Part shown: positions 15,168 through 23,447 of the stretch, piece after piece
Position numbering within the stretch: the stretch's first letter is position 1
Layout: each line of letters starts with the position of its first letter
Origin: CAYLYM01 sp964387645
GTDB taxonomy: Bacteria > Calditrichota > Calditrichia > RBG-13-44-9
Assembly (NCBI GenBank): GCA_964387645.1
Contig: CAYLYM010000039.1
Span: 1-30,642, forward strand
Reading direction: 5' to 3'
DNA: 30,642 nucleotides
Notes under the pieces: generated by a model
Seen by the model: the letters and a program-made list of their open reading frames with translations, nothing else
Database searches by the model: none
Told to the model about the DNA's origin: nothing
Made by a program: the position numbers and the translations under genes

Positions 15168-16906
15168 ATAAGCACAAGGGTATAATTAGAGGAATCAATG
15201 GGAATCTGCTTACCGTTGAATTTGATGGAAATGTCAGACAAAATGAAGTCGGCTATGCGCTGCGTGACGGGGAGCGGTTGAAATCGGAAATCATCCGAAT
15301 TCAGGGAAACCGGGCATTTTTGCAGGTTTTTGAGAACACTAAAGGTTTAATGGTGGGCGATGCTGTCGAATTCACTGGAGAAATGCTCTCGGTTCAATTG
15401 GGTCCGGGTTTGTTGGGCCAAATATATGATGGATTACAAAACCCGCTGACAGAATTGGCAAAACAATTTGGTTTTTTTCTCCCTAAAGGAGTTTTGTTTG
15501 AGGCATTGGATTCCCAAAAAAAATGGCAGTTTACTCCACTAGTTAAAAAGGGCGATGTTGTCCGGTCTGGATTTTGGCTAGGGGAAGTTTCGGAAGCGTA
15601 TTTCAAACATAAGATCATGTTGCCTTTTCATTTACAGGGCGAGTATACCGTCGAAAGTATAAACAATGCAGGCGATTATACCATCCATGATTCGATTGCC
15701 CTTTTGAGAGACGAAAAGGGTGAAACCCGGGAAATTACAATGAATTTTAACTGGCCGGTAAAAATCCCCATTACCGCTTACCGAGATAAACTGCTTCCTA
15801 AAGAGCCATTAATTACCAAAGTACGTATCATCGATACTTTCTTTCCGGTAGCGCGGGGCGGAACGTATTGCATTCCCGGTCCCTTTGGTGCCGGCAAAAC
15901 CGTTCTGCAACAAATAACCAGCCGCTACGCCGAAGTAGATATTGTTATCATTGCAGCTTGCGGCGAACGCGCCGGTGAAATTGTAGAAACCATGCGCGAA
16001 TTTCCAAAATTAACCGACCCAAAAACCAAAAAATCGCTTATGGAACGCACAATTATTATTGCCAATACCAGTTCAATGCCAGTAGCCGCTCGTGAAGCCT
16101 CGGTATATACTGCCACCACCCTCGGGGAATATTATCGCCAGATGGGACTGGACGTACTGCTGTTGGCAGATTCTACCTCCCGCTGGGCGCAAGCCATGCG
16201 CGAAGTCTCCGGTAGATTAGAAGAAATTCCCGGCGATGAGGCATTCCCGGCGTACCTGGAATCCCGAATTGCCGAATTTTACGAAAGAGCTGGTCTGGTA
16301 GAGCTTTATTCCGGGGACCAGGCGAGCTTAACCATCGGCGGTACCGTCAGCCCTGCTGGCGGGAATTTTGAAGAGCCAGTAACTCAGGCCACCCTGAAGG
16401 TAGTCGGCGCTTTTCACGGTTTGTCAAGAGACCGGGCAAACGCCCGGCGCTTTCCTTCAATAGATCCACTGGATAGCTGGTCGAAATACGAAAGCTGTGT
16501 TCCAGGAGAGTTAATTGAGTATGCCAGAGAATTTTTATTCAAAGGCCATGAGGTCCATCAGATGATGATGGTTATTGGCGAGGAAGGCACATCACTGGAG
16601 GATTTTATTGTTTATCTGAAGGCTGAATTTTTAGACAGTGTTTATTTGCAGCAAAACGCTTTTGACAAAGTGGATGCCGCCACTTCGCCGGAGAGACAAA
16701 GATATGTTTTGCAGCATATTTATCATATTTTGCAAAAGGAATTCCAATTTGATAATAAAGACCTGGCACGTGAATTCTTTTACGAATTGCGGCAAAAATT
16801 TATCGATTGGAATTACTTGCCAATGGAATCTGAGGATTTCAAAAAACAAGAAAAATTGATAAACAAATTAATAAAAGGAATGGGCGAAGATGAACCAGGT
16901 GTATGA
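15164..16906 (+). CDS. atpA: V/A-type ATPase catalytic subunit A
   Basis: The 580-residue catalytic subunit carries the P-loop GPFGAGKT (239-246, Lys245), GERAGE with the catalytic glutamate, ADSTSRWAQAMRE and EEIPGDEAFPAYL, all typical of V/A-ATPase A. The non-homologous insert characteristic of A (about 110-190) is present. I start at ATG 15164, which overlaps the DUF2764 stop by four bases and has AGGG seven bases upstream; ATG 15149 would add five residues. The subunit binds and hydrolyses or synthesises ATP in the cytoplasmic head. The last 17 bases overlap the start of B. The second P-loop residue is Pro rather than the more common Ala. Confidence 0.97.
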   Translation: MNKHKGIIRGINGNLLTVEFDGNVRQNEVGYALRDGERLKSEIIRIQGNRAFLQVFENTKGLMVGDAVEFTGEMLSVQLGPGLLGQIYDGLQNPLTELAKQFGFFLPKGVLFEALDSQKKWQFTPLVKKGDVVRSGFWLGEVSEAYFKHKIMLPFHLQGEYTVESINNAGDYTIHDSIALLRDEKGETREITMNFNWPVKIPITAYRDKLLPKEPLITKVRIIDTFFPVARGGTYCIPGPFGAGKTVLQQITSRYAEVDIVIIAACGERAGEIVETMREFPKLTDPKTKKSLMERTIIIANTSSMPVAAREASVYTATTLGEYYRQMGLDVLLLADSTSRWAQAMREVSGRLEEIPGDEAFPAYLESRIAEFYERAGLVELYSGDQASLTIGGTVSPAGGNFEEPVTQATLKVVGAFHGLSRDRANARRFPSIDPLDSWSKYESCVPGELIEYAREFLFKGHEVHQMMMVIGEEGTSLEDFIVYLKAEFLDSVYLQQNAFDKVDAATSPERQRYVLQHIYHILQKEFQFDNKDLAREFFYELRQKFIDWNYLPMESEDFKKQEKLINKLIKGMGEDEPGV

Positions 16907-18191
16907 TAAAGTGCTTAGTGTGGCGGGAAATGTAATCACCGTTAAAGCAGAGACTGTAGCCTACGAAGAATTAGCGGAAATTACCACATCCCGGGGAAAA
17001 TCTTTGGCGCAGGTCATTAAGTTGGAAGATGATATTGTGTCGCTTCAAGTTTTTGTCGGAAGCCGCGGCATATCCACAGACGACGAAGTCCGGTTTCTGG
17101 GCCACCCGATGCAAGTACCATTTTCGGGAAATATGTTGGGGCGCATATTTAATGGCAGCGGCATGCCGCGAGATGGGGGGCCATCTATCGCTGAAAATGT
17201 TATCCAGGTTGCCGGTCCATCGGTGAATCCGGCTAAACGAATCATCCCGCGGCGGATGATTCGCACGAATATCCCGATGATTGATGTCTTCAATTCTCTG
17301 GTGGCGTCGCAGAAACTTCCCATTTTCTCTGTCTCGGGTGAACCTTATAACCAATTGTTAGCCCGCATTGCGCTCCAGTCGGAAGTGGATATGATTATTC
17401 TTGGCGGCATCGGCCTGAAATTCGACGAATATCTGTATTTTAAAAATACTCTGGAAGAAGGCGGTGCGTTTAACCGCTCCATATTTTTTATCAACACTGC
17501 TTCCGAGCCGGTCGTTGAAGGATTAATGGTTCCTGATCTGTGCCTGGCGGTGGCGGAAAAGTTTGCGCTTGGCGGTACAGATGTACTGGTGTTATTGACC
17601 GATATGACCAATTTTTGTGACGCTTTAAAAGAAATTGCGATTACCATGGAACAGGTACCTTCGAATCGAGGGTATCCCGGCGATTTGTACAGCCAGTTGG
17701 CCTCCCGGTATGAAAAAGCAGTCGACTTTGAAGGAGCAGGTTCCATTACTATTCTGGCGGTAACCACCATGCCCGGCGACGATGTGACACACCCGGTACC
17801 GGACAATACCGGTTACATTACCGAAGGACAATTCTATTTGCGAAACGGATGCATCGAGCCGTTCGGCTCGTTAAGCCGCTTAAAACAACTGGTAAATAAT
17901 AAAACCCGCAAAGACCATCGCGTTATCATGGACGGCATGATACAGCTTTATGCCCAATATAAGGAGGCCGAAGAAAAACGCTCAATGGGCTTTCGGATGA
18001 GCCTCTGGGATGAAAAACTCTTAAAATACGGAAAAATGTTCGAGGCCGAATTAATGGACCTGTCAGTCAATATTCCTCTTGAGCAGGCGTTGGACCTGGG
18101 CTGGTCTATTCTGGCAAGATGCTTCAGCCCCGAAGAAACTGGGCTACGATCGGATTTAATCAAAGAATTTTGGCCCAATAATTCTACCTGA
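16890..18191 (+). CDS. atpB: V/A-type ATPase subunit B
   Basis: The 433-residue non-catalytic partner of A in the hexameric head. It shows the beta-barrel start, LGRIFNGSG, PRRMIRTNIPMIDVFNSL and SGEPYNQLLARIALQ (from Ser149) at the place of the P-loop, where B subunits lack the GKT lysine. It also has DMTNFCDALKEI and RGYPGDLYSQLASRYE, which are strongly conserved in V/A-type B. It begins inside the end of A and ends 19 bases before D. Length is slightly shorter than the common 450-460 because the C-terminus is compact. Confidence 0.97.
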   Translation: MNQVYDKVLSVAGNVITVKAETVAYEELAEITTSRGKSLAQVIKLEDDIVSLQVFVGSRGISTDDEVRFLGHPMQVPFSGNMLGRIFNGSGMPRDGGPSIAENVIQVAGPSVNPAKRIIPRRMIRTNIPMIDVFNSLVASQKLPIFSVSGEPYNQLLARIALQSEVDMIILGGIGLKFDEYLYFKNTLEEGGAFNRSIFFINTASEPVVEGLMVPDLCLAVAEKFALGGTDVLVLLTDMTNFCDALKEIAITMEQVPSNRGYPGDLYSQLASRYEKAVDFEGAGSITILAVTTMPGDDVTHPVPDNTGYITEGQFYLRNGCIEPFGSLSRLKQLVNNKTRKDHRVIMDGMIQLYAQYKEAEEKRSMGFRMSLWDEKLLKYGKMFEAELMDLSVNIPLEQALDLGWSILARCFSPEETGLRSDLIKEFWPNNST

Positions 18192-18210
18192 GTAGAAAAG
18201 GCAGGTATTT

Positions 18211-18825
18211 ATGGCAAAGATTCGATTGACGAAAAACGAGCTAAAAAAGCAGAAGGACAATTTAAAACGGTTCACTCGCTATCTGCCTACGTTGGAATTG
18301 AAGAAAAAACAGTTGCTGGTAGAAATTAGTAAAATTCAGGCTGAAATAGACCGGCTGCAAGCTAAAGTTACAGAGGTTGATAATAAAATTGCCGAGTGGG
18401 CAGATGTTTTTGCAGAAGAGATCGACCTGAAAGAATATGTCAAAGTTAAATCGATTGAGACCGAAACCGGAAATATTGCCGGTATCGATTTTCCAGTGTT
18501 TAAAGATGTGTTGTTTGAAGAGATCTCTTACGATTATTTCAATACCCCTCTGTGGATTGACGCAGGCATTGAAGTGTGCAAAGCACAAATCAGGCGCAAA
18601 GCTTATTTAGCCATCGCCAAAAAACAGCAGGAAATTATTCGTGAAGAGCTGCGCGTGACAATCCAGAGAATAAAATTATTTGAAGAAGTTAAAATTCCGG
18701 AATCCCGAGAAAACATCAGGATTATCCAGATATTTTTGGGCGATCAACAAACCGCCGAAGTGGTTCGGGGAAAAATCGCCAAGGCAAAAATTGAGAAGAA
18801 AAAACGGGGAGGCACGCGGCTATGA
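18211..18825 (+). CDS. atpD: V/A-type ATPase subunit D (central stalk)
   Basis: The 204-residue protein starts with 'RLTKNELKKQKDNLKRFTRYLPTLELKKKQLL', the long N-terminal helix of D, and ends with a second long helix (REELRVTIQRIKLFEEVKIPE then IRIIQIFLGDQQTAEVVRGK). The two form the rotating coiled coil inside the A/B hexamer. Between them is the short globular part. GCAGG precedes the start. Its TGA overlaps the ATG of subunit I (ATGA). No gene for the small partner F is visible in this cluster. Confidence 0.92.
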   Translation: MAKIRLTKNELKKQKDNLKRFTRYLPTLELKKKQLLVEISKIQAEIDRLQAKVTEVDNKIAEWADVFAEEIDLKEYVKVKSIETETGNIAGIDFPVFKDVLFEEISYDYFNTPLWIDAGIEVCKAQIRRKAYLAIAKKQQEIIREELRVTIQRIKLFEEVKIPESRENIRIIQIFLGDQQTAEVVRGKIAKAKIEKKKRGGTRL

Positions 18826-20568
18826 TTGTAAAGATGAAACAAGTCACCTTGTTAACGGATTCGAAACGTCAGGAGACGGCGCTATTAAACCTGCGTAAAT
18901 TGGGTGTTTTACATCCCCGTTTAATAATGCGACCTGGATCAAAAGAGCTCCATGTGATCGAAACTGAATTGGATAAAGTAGACAAAGCATTATCTCTCTT
19001 AGACGAAAAGTGTACAGAATTCGCCGCAGAGGAGAAAGATGAGACGGCAATTGTGAATCAGATTATTGAGGTTTCTCAGGAAAAAGAAAAGCTGGCGAGC
19101 GAGTTGGAGAAGCTGGTTGAGACCCGGCATTGGTTTGAAAGATGGGGCGCTGTTTCCTACGCCTCGCTAAGGAAATTACAGCAAAATGGAATAATCATTC
19201 GATTTTATGTGGCTGAAAAGAGCGCCTTTGAGAATTTACCAGCAGACCAAATCACCTACCCTGTTAAAGAAAATCAAAAGATGGTATATTTTATCCACAT
19301 TACCGAATCTCCGGAAGAACGCCTGAACTTTAAAAAAGAGCCAATGCCGGAGGTTGAACTCTCCATTCTGGAATCGGAAATCCGAAGATTGAAAAATGAA
19401 ATTGCTGTAAAAAGCGCCTTAATAAAAAAGTTAAGCTGTGCACGAGATTTATTGGAAAGATTTCGTAAAAATTTGGAAAAACAGTTAGAATTTTACCGGG
19501 TATTATTAAACATGGGTGTTGAAAGAGGTGTGGCCTATTTGCAGGGATTTTGTCCCGTCGATAAAATACCCCAACTCAAAAAAATGGCTGAGGAAGAGTA
19601 CCTGGGATATCTTATAGAAGAACCGGACAATCCGGCCGAGGTGCCGACGGTTCTTCGTAATCCCAAATGGGTCCGGATTATCCAACCCCTGTTCGATTTT
19701 ATGGGTACGTTGCCCGGTTATGCCGAGCAGGACATCAGCCTGGGCTTTCTGGTTTTTTTCAGTATTTTTTATGCCATGTTGNNNNNNNNNNCTCGGCACC
19801 ATGTTTTTCGCCCGGAAAAATAAAAAGGCTCCCAGAGAACCGTTCCGACTGATGTATCTATTGGGTTTCACTACCGTGCTGTGGGGGCTTTTTTCCGGCA
19901 CCTGGTTTGGTTCAGAAAAAATTGCCCAGTTCCCCGTCTTGCAATTTTTTATTATTGATTCAATCTACAGCTTTTCGGAAACCAATCAGGGACTGATGAT
20001 GCAAATCACTTTCATCATCGGTGCCGTTCATCTTTCGCTGGCGCGGATACTCTCGGCTCTTAAAAAAATTAATTCACCTGTTGCACTGGCCGAATTGGGC
20101 TGGGTGGCAATATTGTGGGGTATTTATTTTGTGGCAAATCATCTGGTACTCGGCAAACCCCTTCCGGGTTTTGTTGCTATCCTTTTTATGGCCGGAGTGT
20201 CTCTAATAGCCATTTTTAGCCATTTTCAGAAAAATATATTGAAAGGCATATTGTTATCGCTGTCGAATCTACCTCTTGATATCATCAACACTTTTTCCGA
20301 TGTGGTATCCTATATCCGTTTGTTTGCTGTGGGGATGGCCACCGTTATTGTTGCTTCCAGCTTTAACGAGATGGCTCTCGGGGCCGGCATCAATTCAGTT
20401 TTAAGCGGACTTATTTCCGTGGTGGTTCTGCTTTTCGGGCATGCGCTTAATATCATTCTGGCACTTATGTCTGTTCTGGTACACGGTGTCCGCCTCAACA
20501 TGCTTGAATTTTCCGGGCATATTGGCATGCAATGGTCCGGTAAAAAATACAGGCCGTTTAGAGAATAA
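18822..20568 (+). CDS. atpI: V/A-type ATPase subunit I (membrane stator, a-subunit), interrupted by an assembly gap
   Basis: The 5' part (18822-19781) encodes the soluble N-terminal half with long coiled coils, beginning VKMKQVTLLTDSKRQETALL, and reaches the first membrane helix (FFSIFYAML). Ten Ns follow at 19782-19791, then LGTMFFARKNKKAP and the remaining helices, including FSDVVSYIRLFAVGMA and GHALNIILALMSVLVHGVRLNMLEF, which carry the conserved arginine facing the K ring. Codon boundaries sit exactly at both gap edges, so the true gap must be a multiple of three; ten is a placeholder. The family normally has (I/V)GDAGYG there, which is probably the hidden sequence. GGAGG lies eight bases before the start. 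The gene is judged intact in the organism. Confidence 0.9.
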
Positions 20569-20620
20569 ATAACAAAAATGAAAAGCGAATAAATAAAAAT
20601 GAAACAGAAAGGAGTAAACT

Positions 20621-21064
20621 ATGATCGCAGGATTTGGTGATTTCAGTATTTCATTAGCACTTGCAGCATTTGGTTCGGCATTGGGAACAGGTGTGGCAGG
20701 ACTCTCGGCCATCGGCGCCTGGAAACGGGCATTTGCGCAAAACAAAGCTGCTCCTTTTATTCTGGTGGCCTTTGTGGGCGCGCCGTTGTCACAAACCATT
20801 TATGGCATGATTCTGCGCAACGCGATCCAGGTGGCAAACCTGCCGCCAAATACTTATCCGCATCAGTTCTTAATCGGTCTCTTCGCCGGAATGGCCATGG
20901 GAATGTCGGCTTTTATGCAGGGTAAGGCGGGCGCTAAAGCGGCCGACGCCCTGGCGGAAACCGGTAAGGGATTTGGCAATTATATTATGGTTCTGGGCAT
21001 CATCGAGACAGTTGCTCTGTTCGTGATGGTCTTTACCATGACCGCTTTACCGAGGGTTTCGTAA
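20621..21064 (+). CDS. atpK: V/A-type ATPase proteolipid subunit K, with Na+-type ligands
   Basis: The 147-residue membrane protein is a duplicated two-helix hairpin (four helices), the usual V-type form with one carboxylate per subunit. The second hairpin has GIIETVALFVMVF with Glu129. The first has APLSQTIYG (Ser57, Gln58), and FMQGKAG gives Gln100. In E. hirae NtpK, Na+ is bound by Thr64, Gln65, Gln110 and Glu139 plus a backbone oxygen; these positions match here with Ser for Thr, which suggests Na+ coupling (inference). AAAGGAG lies before the ATG. It closes the ATPase genes, and the stress-protein gene follows after 66 bases without a visible terminator. Confidence 0.93.
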   Translation: MIAGFGDFSISLALAAFGSALGTGVAGLSAIGAWKRAFAQNKAAPFILVAFVGAPLSQTIYGMILRNAIQVANLPPNTYPHQFLIGLFAGMAMGMSAFMQGKAGAKAADALAETGKGFGNYIMVLGIIETVALFVMVFTMTALPRVS

Positions 21065-21130
21065 CGAAAAGATAGGATTGGATCACCCATAAAAATTTCT
21101 AAAACTGAAAAAATATAGATAGGAGAAAAC

Positions 21131-22042
21131 ATGTATAGATATAAACGTCTTTTAATCAGTTTAAATTTGACAGATTTAGATATCACTACCCTCTCCTATG
21201 CGGGCATGGTCAGCAGATTGTCGCTTTCAGAGAAAGCATATTTTCTCTTTGTTTGCCGCGAACTGGAAATTCCTCAAAAACTGCTGAAAGAATATCCGAA
21301 TTTTTTGGAGCCGCTGGATGAATATGCAGGTAATGAAATGAAAGAAGAAATTCAACACTCTTTCGATGGCCACCCCGATATTGAGGAAAAAATTGAAGTT
21401 CTTCAAGGGAATCCTTTACAGCAACTGCTTCAATACGCGGTAAAAAAACAAATCGACTTAATTGTAGTCGGCAGAAAAAAAGACGCCAGTGAGACACGAA
21501 GATTGCCCTTAAAATTGGCTCGTAAAGCATCTTGTTCAGTTATGGTTCTTCCTCACCAATCTAAAACGGCGATTTCAAAAATTCTGGTACCGATAGATTT
21601 TTCAAAAAATTCTGCCGACGCCATGGATGTAGGAATCGCATTCGCTGCTGCGGCTGGTATTACGGAAATTATTTGTCTGCATGTTTATTCGCTCCCGTTG
21701 GGCTTTTACAAGACCGGAAAGAGTGAGGAAGAATTCGCCGAAATCATGCGGAGAAATGCTGAAGGCGATTACACGGATTTTATTAAGCAAATCAACTTGA
21801 AAGGCCTGTCGGTCGTCCCCCGATTTGTATTAGCAAAGAAAACGGTAAAAGCCATTTGCGATACGGTAAACCGGGAAGGAATTAATTTGATTGCCATAGG
21901 TTCTCGTGGTAGAAGCAATGCGGCAGCGGTGCTATTAGGAAGCATTACCGAAAAACTGATCATGAGAACCAATATCCCAATTATCGCTGTAAAAAAAAAG
22001 GGCGCCAATATGAAATTTTTGGAGGCCCTACTAAAAATATGA
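21131..22042 (+). CDS. Tandem universal stress protein (two UspA domains)
   Basis: The 303-residue cytoplasmic protein has two UspA domains (about 1-140 and 150-290). The second carries the ATP-binding signature G-2x-G-9x-G-S (Gly257, Gly260, Gly270-Ser271) and the strand ISKILVPIDFSKNSADA. The first keeps IDLIVVGRKK but has lost the glycine motif, so probably only the second domain binds nucleotide. AGGAG is five bases before the ATG. The short spacing to subunit K and to the next Usp gene suggests one transcript with the ATPase, which would tie it to energy or ion stress. Role beyond the family is inference. Confidence 0.9.
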   Translation: MYRYKRLLISLNLTDLDITTLSYAGMVSRLSLSEKAYFLFVCRELEIPQKLLKEYPNFLEPLDEYAGNEMKEEIQHSFDGHPDIEEKIEVLQGNPLQQLLQYAVKKQIDLIVVGRKKDASETRRLPLKLARKASCSVMVLPHQSKTAISKILVPIDFSKNSADAMDVGIAFAAAAGITEIICLHVYSLPLGFYKTGKSEEEFAEIMRRNAEGDYTDFIKQINLKGLSVVPRFVLAKKTVKAICDTVNREGINLIAIGSRGRSNAAAVLLGSITEKLIMRTNIPIIAVKKKGANMKFLEALLKI

Positions 22043-22064
22043 TCATAACAGAGGTGGGCAAATT

Positions 22065-23231
22065 ATGAAACTTTTAGAAAAAATATTGGTACCAACAAAA
22101 TTTAGCAATGGATGTAGGGATGCCCTGCAGATGGCAGTCCATACGGCAAAGGTTTTCAACTCCAAAATCATTCTGATGCATGTTTTTCCGGACGAGATTT
22201 CTTCGAAACTGATTCGAGAAATGTTAAAGAAGCAGGCACTACAAGAATTAGAAAATTTAAAAAAGATGATCGTTGCGAGTGGCGTTGATACAGATGAGCC
22301 TATTCTGGTTTCCGGAAACGCTTTTGATCAGATTATTAAGCAATCCAATCATCATAATGTAAATGTTATTATGATAGGAACTGGTGAGAAGAATGCCGAT
22401 GAACTACATCCCATGGGAATCACCGCCGAGAACATAATTCGCAATTCCAACAAGCCGGTGTGGATTGTCAAACCGAATGTACAGCCACCAATTAAAAAAA
22501 TATTATGCACGGTAGACTTTTCTGAACCATTTCTCCGGACCTTGAAAAATGCCATTCATCTGGCGCGTAATTTTAAAGCAAAGCTCACGATGTCTACGAT
22601 GATTCCCCCCTTAAAAAGTCCCATTTTGGGCTTCGGCAAAATGCCTGATGAAGAGCGCGAAAACCATGCGCGCAAGCACCAAAACAAATTCGAACGCTTA
22701 ATAAAGGACTTTGATTTTCACAAGGTAAACTGGAACATGCAAATTTTTATGGGAAAACTACACCAGGAGCTTCGCAGGTACATTCACCAGGAAAAGATTG
22801 ATCTATTGGTTATAGGTTCAGGAGGAAAAAACGATCTGGGAACCGGGTTGCTGGGAAAAGTTGCCGAGAGAGTGATTCGAGAGGTCCCCTGTTCGATAAT
22901 AACCTTTAAGGCGGAGAACGCCATAATTCCGTTAATCCAGACTAAAATGGATTCTATAGAAAAACACATGAAATTAGGGCGGGAACTTTTAGAGAACGGC
23001 TTGCCGGAAGAAGCGATGCCTTCATACAAGAAGTGTATTGATCTAGATGAATTGTATGCCCCGGCATGGGAAGGGTTAGCCGAGGCTTACGTCCGATTGG
23101 GAAAAGATGAACAGGCAGAAAAATGCCGAAATGAAGCTAAGGAGATCCGGCAGCGCTTTTGGGAAATCCATGTGGAAGCCGAGATCCGCAGCCAACACCA
23201 TATGTTTGGTAAAAAAAGAAAATATTTTTAA
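22065..23231 (+). CDS. Tandem universal stress protein with C-terminal TPR-like region
   Basis: The 388-residue protein has two UspA domains (about 1-140 and 145-285), starting KLLEKILVPTKFSNGCRDAL and then IKKILCTVDFSEPFLRTL. The second contains GSGGKNDLGTGLLGK (Gly251, Gly254, Gly264), a near-standard nucleotide motif with Lys in place of the final Ser/Thr. After residue 290 comes a helical hairpin repeat, 'GLPEEAMPSYKKCIDLDELYAPAW..LAEAYVRLGKDEQA', that reads as one and a half tetratricopeptide repeats, likely a protein-binding tail. GAGGTGGG lies before the start, and it follows the previous Usp gene by 22 bases. The Usp-TPR fusion is less common than plain tandem Usp proteins. Confidence 0.88.
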   Translation: MKLLEKILVPTKFSNGCRDALQMAVHTAKVFNSKIILMHVFPDEISSKLIREMLKKQALQELENLKKMIVASGVDTDEPILVSGNAFDQIIKQSNHHNVNVIMIGTGEKNADELHPMGITAENIIRNSNKPVWIVKPNVQPPIKKILCTVDFSEPFLRTLKNAIHLARNFKAKLTMSTMIPPLKSPILGFGKMPDEERENHARKHQNKFERLIKDFDFHKVNWNMQIFMGKLHQELRRYIHQEKIDLLVIGSGGKNDLGTGLLGKVAERVIREVPCSIITFKAENAIIPLIQTKMDSIEKHMKLGRELLENGLPEEAMPSYKKCIDLDELYAPAWEGLAEAYVRLGKDEQAEKCRNEAKEIRQRFWEIHVEAEIRSQHHMFGKKRKYF

Positions 23232-23447
23232 TTCAAAGTGATCTTTGTTGTTCATCAAAATTTCTAATCAACGAGAAGAACCTCCCATTTGAGTAAAAAT
23301 ATTTCTGAAACTCTTAAATACTGCACTTACAGAATATCAAAGCTAAAGTATTTTACATTTAACAGTTAAAAAACCTTAAACGATGTAAGGCAATTTAAAT
23401 CTTTTTGTATTGATGTAAACTTTAACCGTTGATTCTTAAGGAATCTG

